Positions 1-8,566 of a stretch of 49,379 nt of DNA are shown here, in pieces (the stretch's first letter is position 1; every line of letters begins with the position of its first letter). The translations under genes were made by a program, and so were the position numbers. This stretch comes from Dendronalium phyllosphericum CENA369 (lineage in GTDB: Bacteria > Cyanobacteriota > Cyanobacteriia > Cyanobacteriales > Nostocaceae): assembly GCF_016056275.1 (NCBI RefSeq), contig NZ_JAECZA010000315.1:1-49379 (forward strand). Reading direction: 5' to 3'. Below the pieces are notes generated by a model. It saw nothing but the letters and a program-made list of their open reading frames with translations, did no database searches and had not been told where the DNA came from.

Positions 1-75
1 ACCCCTCTTCTGTCACTTTCCGGATAGAATGAATAGAATAAAGGAAAAATAGAACTCTACAAGGTAAGTAGAGCA

Positions 76-366
76 ATGGATGTAGAATTACAAATCCTGA
101 AACATCTGCCAAGGGATGCCCAGCCAACAGTTGCGCTCGTAGATGCATATTGTGCAGAGTACAAAGACCTGTTTAAAGAAGTAAGAAATTATGAATGCTT
201 CAAATATTTACATTTAGGGATAATTTCACCAATAAAAAGAAAATCATTACCAGAAATAGCGAAAGTAGTAAGTATAAACTCGGCACAGTCATTACATCAT
301 TTTATAGCCTATTCAGATTGGTCAGTAGAGAAATTAAAGAGCCGAAGATTAAAAAAACTTAATTGA
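76..366 (+). pseudogene. Truncated IS701-like transposase, N-terminal remnant
   Basis: The 96 residues match, by recognition, the start of the cyanobacterial IS701-type DDE transposase (MDVELQILKHLPRDAQPT...). Full proteins of this kind are about 400 residues, and the catalytic DDE core is missing here. The frame stops right after RRLKKLN, where the sequence passes into an unrelated toxin-like gene on the other strand. The first 75 bases probably include the left end of the element, but the window edge prevents checking its inverted repeat. It is a dead remnant, not a mobile copy. Confidence 0.8.
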
Positions 367-489
367 TGTTGTTGCATCAAGGATAAGCAGTTTTCGTAAA
401 ACAGTCTTCTGAATATTGGGTGGGTATTGAGGAGATGTAAAGCCTTCAAAAATTAGCTTTGTCTCTTCAGATTTGAAACTGACAATCAC
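361..489 (-). pseudogene. HigB/RelE-type toxin fragment cut by the IS remnant
   Basis: The minus strand from a GTG at 489 reads VIVSFKSEETKLIFEG, then a helix-rich stretch ending LRKLLILDATTSI at about 361. This resembles the N-terminal half of HigB-family (RelE/ParE fold) mRNA-cleaving toxins, which are about 90 residues long. The C-terminal half with the catalytic and ribosome-contact residues is absent because the IS701-like fragment begins there. No antitoxin gene is seen beside it. The toxin call rests on family resemblance read by eye; the truncation is direct. Confidence 0.6.
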
Positions 490-705
490 AATGATATCGT
501 TTCGCGTTACTATCGGCAAACGTTAGTATATATTGTCAAGCGCTCGATTTTTACTCATTAGAGTCTAAAACCTACAAGTATGCGTTTAAGCAGTTCTGGC
601 TGGTCAATATGCAACTTTTGTGCTTAGGTATATAAAGTGATCCTTATATAGTACACATCAGTTTATGCAACTACATACAACTGTTGGTACAAGGTATTTT
701 CACAA
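367..705. other. Intergenic stretch after IS remnant
   Basis: Apart from the toxin fragment on the minus strand up to 489, I see no gene, RNA or clear repeat between here and the tRNA-Thr gene. Confidence 0.5.
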
Positions 706-777
706 AGCCCGTGACGAGGATTGAACTCGTGACCTCACCCTTACCAAGGGTGTGCTCTACCACTGAGCCACACGGGC
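706..777 (-). tRNA. tRNA-Thr (anticodon GGT)
   Basis: The minus strand folds as a 72-nt cloverleaf. The acceptor GCCCGTG pairs with CACGGGC, the D arm is GCTC...GAGC, the anticodon stem CACCC/GGGTG encloses the loop TTGGTAA with anticodon GGT, and the T arm is ACGAG-TTCAATC-CTCGT. The discriminator base is T. CCA is not encoded. It lies 54 bp downstream of tRNA-Tyr on the same strand, so the two are probably co-transcribed. Confidence 0.95.
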
Positions 778-831
778 GAACTTTCTTTAGGATTTTAGAT
801 TTTGAATTCTGATGAAATTCAAAATCTAAAA

Positions 832-914
832 TGGGCCGGGCTGGATTTGAACCAGCGTAGGCGTAAACCAACGGATTTACAGTCCGTCTCCATTAACCAC
901 TCGGACACCGACCC
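832..914 (-). tRNA. tRNA-Tyr (anticodon GTA)
   Basis: The minus strand gives an 83-nt class II tRNA. Acceptor GGGTCGG pairs with CCGGCCC with one wobble, the anticodon stem ACGGA/TCCGT encloses CTGTAAA with anticodon GTA, and a long variable arm precedes the T arm (GCTGG-TTCAAAT-CCAGC). The discriminator is A. The long variable arm is normal for bacterial tRNA-Tyr. Confidence 0.95.
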
Positions 915-989
915 GTTTACCCTACGATTGACTATCGTAGCACCAGATTTGAGAAATTTCAAGCGATCGCCAGAAATTTTTTATAAAGT

Positions 990-1018
990 AAACTGGGCTG
1001 ATTCAACAAACCCAGTTT
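990..1018 (-). terminator. Hairpin after the ABC exporter gene
   Basis: AAACTGGG at 990-997 pairs with CCCAGTTT at 1011-1018 around a 13-nt loop, 8 bp past the stop of the ABC exporter. The T-run lies on the plus-strand side, so as a minus-strand terminator it is only moderate. It separates the exporter from the tRNA pair. Confidence 0.5.
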
Positions 1019-1025
1019 TTTGTAC

Positions 1026-2837
1026 TTAACTCAAGAGTTCTCCTGTTTCTTGGAGCGAGTGCAAGCGGTAATAAATGCCTTCATGACGCAAAAGTTCTTC
1101 GTGGCTACCCACCTCTACAACCCTTCCTCGATCTAGAACCACAATCTTATCGGCTTCCCGTACTGTACTCAGACGGTGGGCAATTATAATTGTGGTGCAA
1201 GTTCCCTGAAGCGATCGCATCGCCAGTTGAATTGAACGCTCAGACTCGTAATCTAGGCTAGAGGTAGCTTCGTCAAAAATTAGTATATCTGGTTCTACTA
1301 GCAACGCCCTAGCAATTCCTAAGCGCTGTCTTTGTCCTCCAGATAACCTCACGCCGCGTTCTCCAACAATGGTGTAATAACCTTGAGGCAATGCTGCAAC
1401 TACTTCATCAACTCTGGCAATTCTACAAGCTTCCTGAACCTGTTCAAAACTAGCGCTTGGCCTGCCGTAGGTGAGGTTATCCAATATAGTACCGTTAAAA
1501 ACGTCTACTTCTTGGTGAACGATCGCCAATCTCCTTCTATACTTACCCACATCTAAGGTGCGAATATCTTGACCATCAATCAGAATCTGACCTTCTTGAG
1601 GTTCAAAATACCGTAACAGCAGCTTTACTAAAGTAGACTTACCAGAACCGGAACGCCCAACTAACGCTACTGTTTGATATGGCTCAATCAACAAGTTGAT
1701 ATCTTGTAAAACTTGACGGTTAGCATCATACCCAAAACTAACGCGGGCAAGCTCCAGTTTTCCGGTAAATTTATAGGATGATTCTTCTGCTTCTAAAAGA
1801 CTAGCTGAATCAGAACCAGTTGGCTCTTGAAGAAATTCGTGAAACCGCAGCATCGAAGAATAGCGACGCGCAAAAACTTCAGCTAAGTTGCTAATAGGTT
1901 CTAATTCGGCATACGCCATGCTGGAAAGAGTTAAGGTCATAACAAAATGACCGAGGGAAATTTTACCGTTGACTGTAGCTACTAAAGTTAAAGCCAGTAT
2001 TGCAAACACGCAAAACTGAATTACAGTCTTCTGCCAAGTAATCAGTTTCACGTATCCTTTATGGATGCGATAATCAAGCACCTTTAGCTCGCGAACCAAA
2101 CGTTGGTTTTGCCGCTTCATCTCCCTAGCTTCTGTAGCAAATGCTTTTACTGTTTTGATATTAGTAATTAGTTCGGAATTGCGACTTTCAGTATTTTCTG
2201 AGTATTTATCTAGGCGACTTTCTTGCTTAATTATGCGCTGTAACTCCTTCAAACCAAAGCCAAGGATAATGACAAAGGATATTAGATATAAAAGTGCAAT
2301 CCGCCACTCAATTAGCAAGATAAACACAAAAATTCCTAACACACGAATCAGTTTAGGAATTAACTGACCAGCAATTTCTGGATATGTCCAAGTATGATTA
2401 GTAACACCTCTAGCTATTCGTCCGGCAATGCGTCCGGGGTTATTTTCATCGTAAAATTCCAATGGGAGAGTTAGAATTTTTTCGATGGCTATTTGAAATT
2501 TATCCCGACGCGCCCTGATAGCTATATCCCAGTGAAACCAAGCGGTTAACCACGGCTGTGTTGGCGCTCTGACTACAGTGACAACGAAAATTAAACCCAG
2601 TAATACACCTAAAGATAGAAGTTTATTTACTGGGTAATTGATAAAAGATGAAATGCTGGCGATCGCCTGTTGGAGTGGTATATCTAACGGTTGCCCCGAC
2701 AAAATATTCAAAATCTGTCCAATCGCATAAGGAACAACCAAGTCAATAATTTCGTAAATGCTGGATGCTGTAATACTGAAAACACTCAGCTTCCAGTAGG
2801 GATGAAAATAATTGATAATATCTCGAAATTTTGCCAT
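1026..2837 (-). CDS. ABC exporter, fused permease and ATPase
   Basis: The 603-residue protein has the half-transporter layout: an N-terminal six-helix exporter domain (about residues 15-320) and a C-terminal nucleotide-binding domain (about 360-595). Visible motifs are Walker A GRSGSGKST, signature LSGGQRQR, Walker B ILIFDEATSSLD and the switch histidine in IIIAHRLST. It should work as a homodimer or heterodimer moving lipid, peptide or drug substrates out of the cytoplasm; the substrate cannot be read from sequence. I start at ATG 2837 (MAKFRDII) rather than the TTG five codons earlier, because exporters of this kind usually start close to the first amphipathic helix and a weak AGG lies upstream. 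It is last in the minus-strand run from the divisome genes. Confidence 0.9.
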   Translation of the reverse strand: MAKFRDIINYFHPYWKLSVFSITASSIYEIIDLVVPYAIGQILNILSGQPLDIPLQQAIASISSFINYPVNKLLSLGVLLGLIFVVTVVRAPTQPWLTAWFHWDIAIRARRDKFQIAIEKILTLPLEFYDENNPGRIAGRIARGVTNHTWTYPEIAGQLIPKLIRVLGIFVFILLIEWRIALLYLISFVIILGFGLKELQRIIKQESRLDKYSENTESRNSELITNIKTVKAFATEAREMKRQNQRLVRELKVLDYRIHKGYVKLITWQKTVIQFCVFAILALTLVATVNGKISLGHFVMTLTLSSMAYAELEPISNLAEVFARRYSSMLRFHEFLQEPTGSDSASLLEAEESSYKFTGKLELARVSFGYDANRQVLQDINLLIEPYQTVALVGRSGSGKSTLVKLLLRYFEPQEGQILIDGQDIRTLDVGKYRRRLAIVHQEVDVFNGTILDNLTYGRPSASFEQVQEACRIARVDEVVAALPQGYYTIVGERGVRLSGGQRQRLGIARALLVEPDILIFDEATSSLDYESERSIQLAMRSLQGTCTTIIIAHRLSTVREADKIVVLDRGRVVEVGSHEELLRHEGIYYRLHSLQETGELLS

Positions 2838-2923
2838 GATGCACCTATCCAAGAGCGCAAGCGTTAGCTTGGAATCTTTATACTACATTTGTAGTGCTAT
2901 GTAGTCAAGAGCTTAATGACAAA

Positions 2924-3769
2924 TCATTCTTTGGAAGTAGCTAGCAGTTCTGCGGGGAAAAATTCCAGGCGATAGCGATAAAGAGCAACAGGCCTTGAAG
3001 CTGCGGCAAAGTAATCTGGATCTTGGGGAGAAAGGTAGACAGCAGTAACTTGATCTGCATCTATTGCTGGATTAGATGTAGAAAGTTGGCGATAGGCTGT
3101 GGTAGATTCAACAGAATTAAAATAAGGATGCGAACCACCTTTAAACAGTTGTTGAAAAACTTCTGTAGTAATAAACTTGCCGTCTGGTGTAGTTTCTGTA
3201 GCGCGTGCAGTCACAAGGGAAACCAATTGGCGATCGCAAAATCTACCCTCAGAGCATTTACTACGCAAAAATGTAATCTGGCGATTGGGCGATTCTGGAT
3301 CTACTTTGACTGATAACACAGCTTCATCCCCTAAATAAGCCCTAGCCAAATTCAAGCTATTAAATGCTCTATCTGCTATTAAAATTGCTGATTTTTCGTC
3401 TCCCCTAGAGAGAAATTTTAAACCAGTAAAAGGCGATCGCTTGATAAAGCGTACTAAAAAACTCACAGGCTGATTTAGTTGTCGCCGATTACCTTCAAAT
3501 CCAGGTGTTACAATATCTGGGGCCAAAGGAGCAGCTAAATCAACCAAAGTACTCTTTACTTGCCAAGTCCCAGCCATCCACCCAGGATAAATTAAATCTC
3601 CCGAAGTCGGTTGCACAGAAGTTAATTTTTCCCATTGAGGAAAATTTGCTAACCGTTCGGACAACTCGCCTGCTTCAGCGTCCCCGCCTCCCAGAACAAA
3701 TAATACTATTAAGCAGAAACTCCAAAGTATGTGTTGAAAAGGGGTGTAAGCCAAAGAAATCTTATTCAT
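2924..3769 (-). CDS. Conserved secreted cyanobacterial protein of unknown function
   Basis: The 281-residue protein begins with a hydrophobic signal segment (about 11-32, ending GGGDAEAG), so it should be exported to the periplasm or thylakoid lumen. The mature part contains WMAGTWQVKSTLVDL and an ending rich in Tyr and Arg (ALYRYRLEFFPAELL), with one cysteine pair-like stretch (SKCSEGRFCDRQL). I recall this type as a cyanobacterial and plastid DUF family (possibly DUF6816), but I am not certain of the number. It lies between ftsI (89 bp upstream) and the ABC exporter (86 bp downstream) on the same strand. No enzymatic motif was recognised. Confidence 0.7.
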   Translation of the reverse strand: MNKISLAYTPFQHILWSFCLIVLFVLGGGDAEAGELSERLANFPQWEKLTSVQPTSGDLIYPGWMAGTWQVKSTLVDLAAPLAPDIVTPGFEGNRRQLNQPVSFLVRFIKRSPFTGLKFLSRGDEKSAILIADRAFNSLNLARAYLGDEAVLSVKVDPESPNRQITFLRSKCSEGRFCDRQLVSLVTARATETTPDGKFITTEVFQQLFKGGSHPYFNSVESTTAYRQLSTSNPAIDADQVTAVYLSPQDPDYFAAASRPVALYRYRLEFFPAELLATSKE

Positions 3770-3829
3770 GCTTGGTTGTAGATTTTACCGCGATCGACTC
3801 TCTTGAATATAGAGAGTAGGGGAAATTTC

Positions 3830-3859
3830 TCCCTCATCTCCCTCATCCCCCTCATCCCT
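3830..3859. repeat. Short tandem repeat CTCCCTCAT
   Basis: Three and a half near-exact copies of a 9-bp unit (CTCCCTCAT / CCCCCTCAT) sit just past the ftsI stop. Such tandem units are common between cyanobacterial genes. Confidence 0.7.
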
Positions 3860-5699
3860 ACTGTGGTGTTTTTGTCGCTTGATTAACTGGCTGACTTGGG
3901 GGAATCTGTTCTAGGGGAATCAGTGTTTCCATCACAGATTTGACAATTGGTGCGGCCACTGTAGAACCATAGGCATTTTCTCCTTTTGGCTCATCTACCA
4001 ATGCAAACACTACATAGCGAGGAGATTCTGCTGGCAAAATAGCAACAAAGCTCGTGATTCTCGCGCCAGGAATGTAACCGCCATTAGGACTGGCTTTTTG
4101 GGCTGTACCAGTTTTGCCAGCAATCCGATATCCAGGAATTTGCGATACCTTACCAGTGCCTTCGGTAACAACGGTTTCCATCATTTCTACCACCTTTTGA
4201 GTTGTCGTGGCTGAAAAAATTTGCCGGGGTTTGGGAAGTTCTGGTGAATAATGCATCTGTCCTTTGCTATCAATCAACCCCCTAACTACATGGGGTGTAA
4301 CCAATTTGCCACCGTTGGCTAAAGCTCCGTGCATTTGTACTAGTTGTAACGGTGTCAAAGAAAAGCCTTGACCAAAGGATGTAGTAGCTGGCTCAATGGG
4401 CGATGTAATAAATTCTTCTTGACTTTTGAGCCGACCGCGAACTTCAAAAGGCAAATCTGTATCAACGGTTTGCCCTAGACCCAAGCGTTCTAGCCAGTTG
4501 TAGTAAAGTGAGGGGCGCAATCTTTGGATGATTTGTACCATCCCAATGTTGCTGGAATTTTGGAGAATTTGAGCAATGCTGATCCGCCCATAACCGTTGT
4601 GTTCGGCATTTCTGATGGTGTAGTTAGCAACTTGAATCGAACCGGGGTCATTAAACATATCATCTGGTTTGATGACACCATTTTCGAGAGCGATCGCTAC
4701 ATTCACAGGTTTAAAAGTCGATCCTGGCTCGTAAAGATCGGCTACAGTCCAGTTTTTGAACAGTGAAATATCCGCTTTAGAATATTCGTTGGGATTATAA
4801 GTCGGCTGAGAAACCAAAGCAAGTAGAGAACCATCGAAAGCATCCATCACAATAACTGCCCCGCGTTTAGCTCTAAACTTCTCCATCTGCTGTTTGAGAG
4901 CAGCGCGGGCAGCGCGTTGTAAGCGACTATCGATAGTCAGTTGCAGTTGCATATCGTCAAAATGCAGAAACCCATCAGGTGCATAAGCTGGCATCAGTGC
5001 CCCGTTACCCGCTCGACTGAGCCGCACCGTTTGCACAGAGCGTTCTAGCAACTTTTCTTGAGAATATTCCACACCAGCTTGACCGCGACGGTCGAGATTT
5101 ACGTACCCTACTACATCAGCAGCCAAATCCTCTGTTGGGTAAAAGCGAGAGTATTTTTGAATCAGTTCTAAACCATTTAAGCGCATTCCGGTAATGCGAT
5201 CGGCAACTGCTTCTGGTAGAGCAGTTGCAAGCGTAATCCCACTTTTTTGACCTTGAAAAGTTTTTACTAAATCAGTAGCATTTTTATCCAGCAATGGAGC
5301 CAGCAAATCTGCCATTTGTTGATTAGACTTGTCAAACAACTTGGGATGGGCAAACAAAGTATACACCGGACGGTCAATTGCTAAGACATTGTTAATGCGA
5401 TCTACCACCAAACGCCGGGGTGTATAAGGTCGCAAATTCACCATTTGCTGGTTTCGCGCCTGCTGTGTTAACTTTGGCCCCCGCACAATTTGCAACTGAT
5501 ATAAATTGATAGCCAATCCCAACCCTGCGGCAATTAATATGCCCCATACTATCAATAGCCGGGATCTGATGTTCGGAATCCGGTCTGAGATATTAGAAGC
5601 AGGTGGTTCCATCAACTTTTGAGCGGAAGTTTTCTGCCGTTTTGTAAAGTCTGGATTCCGCAAGCTTCTGAATCTTAATTTATTCGGTGGCTTCTCCAT
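3858..5699 (-). CDS. ftsI: Division-specific peptidoglycan transpeptidase (PBP2/FtsI)
   Basis: A 613-residue class B penicillin-binding protein that cross-links septal peptidoglycan. A short cytoplasmic N-terminus precedes one membrane anchor (about 46-66), a pedestal/dimerisation domain (about 95-240), then the transpeptidase domain. The three active-site motifs are present: SxxK at S327-K330 (STFK, nucleophile serine), SxN at 382-384 (SSN) and KTGT at 529-532. The FtsL-like gene lies directly upstream on the same strand (83 bp), the usual ftsL-ftsI order, which supports the division role over elongation PBP2. Start ATG 5699 gives a normal cytoplasmic tail. Confidence 0.93.
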   Translation of the reverse strand: MEKPPNKLRFRSLRNPDFTKRQKTSAQKLMEPPASNISDRIPNIRSRLLIVWGILIAAGLGLAINLYQLQIVRGPKLTQQARNQQMVNLRPYTPRRLVVDRINNVLAIDRPVYTLFAHPKLFDKSNQQMADLLAPLLDKNATDLVKTFQGQKSGITLATALPEAVADRITGMRLNGLELIQKYSRFYPTEDLAADVVGYVNLDRRGQAGVEYSQEKLLERSVQTVRLSRAGNGALMPAYAPDGFLHFDDMQLQLTIDSRLQRAARAALKQQMEKFRAKRGAVIVMDAFDGSLLALVSQPTYNPNEYSKADISLFKNWTVADLYEPGSTFKPVNVAIALENGVIKPDDMFNDPGSIQVANYTIRNAEHNGYGRISIAQILQNSSNIGMVQIIQRLRPSLYYNWLERLGLGQTVDTDLPFEVRGRLKSQEEFITSPIEPATTSFGQGFSLTPLQLVQMHGALANGGKLVTPHVVRGLIDSKGQMHYSPELPKPRQIFSATTTQKVVEMMETVVTEGTGKVSQIPGYRIAGKTGTAQKASPNGGYIPGARITSFVAILPAESPRYVVFALVDEPKGENAYGSTVAAPIVKSVMETLIPLEQIPPSQPVNQATKTPQ

Positions 5700-5713
5700 T
5701 GGGGTTGTCCTTT

Positions 5714-5741
5714 GTCAGTGGTCAGTTGTCAGTTGTCAGTT
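5714..5741. repeat. Heptanucleotide tandem repeat (GTCAGTT type)
   Basis: About four copies of GTCAGTT/GTCAGTG stand between the FtsL-like gene and ftsI. This is a typical cyanobacterial short tandem repeat. Confidence 0.75.
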
Positions 5742-5782
5742 ATTAGTTTTTCTACCGATGCGCTGGCTACTGACTCTTGACT

Positions 5783-6442
5783 TTAATATCCCAGCGGCGA
5801 GGGGGTTTGCTGCTGCGTTTGGGGATTTGGTTTTGTGTTGGGAAGTGTAGAATTTTGATTACTAGGTGCTAAGGGCACAAAAATCGTCCTTGCTGGAGTT
5901 GGTGATACCAGTCCTGCTGTTGGTTGTTCAGCTTCCTCAGCCATTTTATTTTTTAGAGTCGCGTTAGTTGTTGTTAGCTGTCGTTCATTACGCCGCAGGT
6001 TTTGTATTTTGGCGTAATCTTGACTCCACAGTTCTTGAGAATATACTGTCCAACCATAAACTACCAAAGTTGCTGCTACTAACAAAAACGCCACCACTGA
6101 AGAATAACGATGCAACTTGGACAATCGCAGCAACCACAAACTTGTTGCTCCAGTAGTAGGCATGGCAGGCAGGCGCAAAGAACCAGTCTTCGGATTTTTC
6201 TGCGTTGTACTAGACTGTTCTTGATGGTTAAAGACTTGCTGATTGTCCAATTGCCCTCGGTTAGGGGCAGAAACCGATAAATCTTTTGCAGAACGCCGTT
6301 GTCTGCGGGAGGATACTGATGAAGTTTCAGTAGCAACTGTAGATGCACTCCGCGCGGAGCGCCGCTTCCCTGAAGACGGAGTAGAATCTCGCCGGAACCT
6401 AGTACCAGTTGCAGAAACAGCTGATTTGCGAGCAGCAGCCAT
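5783..6442 (-). CDS. FtsL-like bitopic membrane protein
   Basis: The 219-residue protein has a basic, Ser/Thr-rich cytoplasmic region (1-110), a single membrane span (about 118-134, YSSVVAFLLVAATLVVYGW), then a short coiled-coil (about 136-170, with LRRNERQLTTTNATLKNKM) and a low-complexity Pro/Gln tail. This topology and its position directly upstream of ftsI fit FtsL, the divisome scaffold that pairs with FtsB and FtsQ. The long cytoplasmic head and the short heptad region are atypical compared with the roughly 120-residue E. coli protein. FtsL sequences diverge strongly, so the call rests on topology and gene order. Confidence 0.65.
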   Translation of the reverse strand: MAAARKSAVSATGTRFRRDSTPSSGKRRSARSASTVATETSSVSSRRQRRSAKDLSVSAPNRGQLDNQQVFNHQEQSSTTQKNPKTGSLRLPAMPTTGATSLWLLRLSKLHRYSSVVAFLLVAATLVVYGWTVYSQELWSQDYAKIQNLRRNERQLTTTNATLKNKMAEEAEQPTAGLVSPTPARTIFVPLAPSNQNSTLPNTKPNPQTQQQTPSPLGY

Positions 6443-6961
6443 AAATTTTTTTAGATTGAAAGTACTGTATTTTAAACTAATTATTTGTTTTTGCTAAGGT
6501 TAAAATCGTCATTTGTGTGATAAGTACATTTAACACCCTACACTGTTTTAAGTGTTTTTATAGCTAGCTGCACCAATGTTGGCATCACTAAGATATTGCA
6601 GTACTTGCAATTAGCGATCGCTAATTGGACGATCCTATGGTTTTGGTGTTGCCTTTAAGTATGGCAACGTAATATGTCAAGGGCCAAGAGTTTACGAAAA
6701 TATGACAATTTTTGGTATGATATCTGGATTTGCCGCTAAAACTTGGGAATCTACATTCGATAATTAAGTTATCTTGCTCGCAAATCAAAAATACCCAGAA
6801 AGTAATCAGGCTAGCGCATAATAACCAAAGCAAAAAAAATCACTCTAAAGTATTGTTTTTAAAAATGTAATTGATTGATATTTAAAAAAAAGCAACAATT
6901 TAGGTTATCGTATTCAACAGGCGAAAAATTTTTATTGCCACAATTTGGTGAAAGAGGAGTT
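6443..6961. other. Divergent intergenic region, FtsL-like gene / lipoprotein
   Basis: Promoters for both flanking genes must lie here. The one clear structure is a 20-bp perfect palindrome with a HIP1 core at 6608-6627. No gene was recognised. Confidence 0.5.
6608..6627. promoter_or_regulatory. 20-bp perfect palindrome centred on HIP1
   Basis: CAATTAGCGATCGCTAATTG reads identically on both strands. The central GCGATCGC is the common cyanobacterial HIP1 octamer, but the six extra symmetric bases on each side are unusual. It may be an operator or chance extension of HIP1. Confidence 0.45.
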
Positions 6962-7165
6962 ATGAAAACAAAAATCCTTGGTTTGGTTCTATTGTTAAGT
7001 TTGGCTGGAACTCTCGTAGCTTGTGAAAGTGGTACCAATGAACCTAGCGGTACTGCCACTACTACACCAGCTGCTGGCGAACCGAATGATGCCGGTTCTC
7101 CTGCTGCTACACCTGCCACTACACCTGCTACTACCCCTGCCGCTACCCCTAAAAAGTCTCCTTAG
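6962..7165 (+). CDS. Small lipoprotein with Ala-Thr-Pro repeat tail
   Basis: From ATG 6962, with AGAGGAG about 5 nt upstream, the 67-residue product has a lipoprotein signal (MKTKILGLVLLLSLAGTLVAC) with lipobox LVAC. Residue C21 is the expected lipidation site. The mature part is low-complexity (ATPATTPATTPAATP) and ends in KKSP. It is likely a membrane-anchored flexible protein; no catalytic domain fits in this length. An upstream in-frame extension to 6875 is less likely because it would bury the signal peptide. Confidence 0.75.
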   Translation: MKTKILGLVLLLSLAGTLVACESGTNEPSGTATTTPAAGEPNDAGSPAATPATTPATTPAATPKKSP

Positions 7166-7785
7166 ACCGCAAGTCGATATCAGACTTAAAGCAGGTTAAT
7201 GATACTGCTCCTCACTACACATCATTGAGTTCGTTAGTTTCGGTCTAAAATCTGATTATCCTCTTGAAGTGGATAAAAGCCTTGCGTTGGCTAAAGTGTC
7301 TGTTAATGAGAGCAACAAGTAGAGGATACTTGTGATGACGGTCTTTGCCCCAATCAAGTGTCCATCTACAGTTGTTGCCTGACGAAAGTTTTTTTAAAAC
7401 CCAACCAGTCGATCGCGAAAAATTTAGCCCCGTAGTTGCATTTTTTTCGATCTGAAATATTTAAAAGACAAAAAATACACGATCCCGATAGGCAATTGTT
7501 AAAGCAATTGCCTAAAATTTATGCTTGCTGCTCAGTTTCATCGTTGTTGCCCATTCTATTGTTTACTATACTCAGTGCTGAGTGCTGAGTGCTGAGTGCT
7601 GAGTGCTGAGTGCTGAGTAAGAAAAAGAGTACTCAGTGCTTTCGCACTCGGTAAATGCCCTGCCCCTCGTAGGTCTTGGCTTGTAGCCAAAAGGAGCAAG
7701 TGGCGGAATCTTACAATCGGGAGAAGGTTGATATTCCGCAAGTAAAGTGGACGGTCTTTTAACTCAGCACTCAGCACTCTTCATA
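7166..7785. other. Intergenic region with heptanucleotide repeats
   Basis: No gene was recognised. The right half carries tandem GTGCTGA heptamers at 7571-7620 and a short inverse array at about 7762-7778, which together could fold back on each other. Confidence 0.5.
7571..7620. repeat. Heptanucleotide tandem array (GTGCTGA)n
   Basis: About six head-to-tail copies of GTGCTGA, starting CTCAGTGCTGAG. The reverse-complement form (ACTCAGC) recurs at about 7762-7778, 21896 and 42430. This is a dispersed cyanobacterial short tandem repeat family. Confidence 0.85.
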
Positions 7786-8532
7786 CTAGCTTGGCAATTT
7801 GTCACAAAGCCATGCTAAAGCACCATCAACATCTGCGACTTGCTCTCCTGGCGGTGTAGCTGGACGATTTACCATAACAACTTTCAATCCAAGTTCTCGC
7901 GCTGCAATAATCTTGGCGTAGGTTGCATCACCACCACTGTTTTTACTAACGATCGCATCGATGTTGTGGTGAATAAGAATTTGTCTTTCGTTGTGCAGGG
8001 CAAAAGGCCCGCGATCGCACAGTACGATTCCTGGCGGCACAACAGCATCAGCAGCGGGAGGGTCAATCATTCGCATGATAAACCACATTTCCTTTAGGTG
8101 AGCGAAGGCGGCTAGTTCTTGTCTGCCAACGGTTAAAAATACGCGCTGGGCTTGATTTTTGAGGACAAAGGCAGCAGCATCGATATTGTCAACTTCAATC
8201 CAGCGATCGCTACTCATTTTCTCCCACGGAGGGCGAATCATCATCAGACGCGGTATGCCTACTTCGGTTGCAGCAGTCGCCGCATTCCAGGAAATTTGAG
8301 TAGCGAAGGGATGGGTGGCATCAATAAGTAAATCGATATGCATCTGACGCAGATAGTCAGCTAATCCAGTAGCACCGCCGAAGCCCCCAATACGGACATT
8401 GCCAATTGGGGTTGATGGTTCGCGGGTGCGACCGGCTAAGGATGCGATCGCCTCGATTCCTGGGATAGCCGCAACTCTTGCAACTAGTTCGGCAGCATCT
8501 CCGGTTCCCCCCAAAATCAAAACGCGCATCAT
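7786..8532 (-). CDS. cobK: Precorrin-6A reductase
   Basis: The protein of about 248 residues reduces precorrin-6A to the dihydro form in corrin ring synthesis, using NAD(P)H. Features that mark the CobK/CbiJ family are the N-terminal nucleotide-binding strand RVLILGGTGDAAELV, the stretch LLIDATHPFATQIS, FLTVGRQELAAF and the C-terminal IVSKNSGGDATYAKI. I start at ATG 8532 (MMRVLIL), not the GTG seven codons upstream. It follows the DUF1636 gene by 34 bp on the same strand, so both are likely under the upstream cobalamin riboswitch. A second B12 gene, cobQ, lies at the far end of the window. Confidence 0.92.
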   Translation of the reverse strand: MMRVLILGGTGDAAELVARVAAIPGIEAIASLAGRTREPSTPIGNVRIGGFGGATGLADYLRQMHIDLLIDATHPFATQISWNAATAATEVGIPRLMMIRPPWEKMSSDRWIEVDNIDAAAFVLKNQAQRVFLTVGRQELAAFAHLKEMWFIMRMIDPPAADAVVPPGIVLCDRGPFALHNERQILIHHNIDAIVSKNSGGDATYAKIIAARELGLKVVMVNRPATPPGEQVADVDGALAWLCDKLPS

Positions 8533-8566
8533 AATGATATTCTTCTCTCCCACCCTCCTCAGCTCG

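Noticed and set aside
671-871. 66-residue ORF across the tRNA-Thr gene
   Set aside because: It overlaps both tRNA genes, on the tRNA strand, and has no independent support.
802-1029. 75-residue ORF across the tRNA-Tyr gene
   Set aside because: It is the antisense reading of tRNA-Tyr, a known spurious pattern (GLDLNQRRRKPTDLQS).
7556-7777. 73-residue ORF with repeated SALSTQH
   Set aside because: The repeats come from translated tandem heptamers, so it is not a gene.
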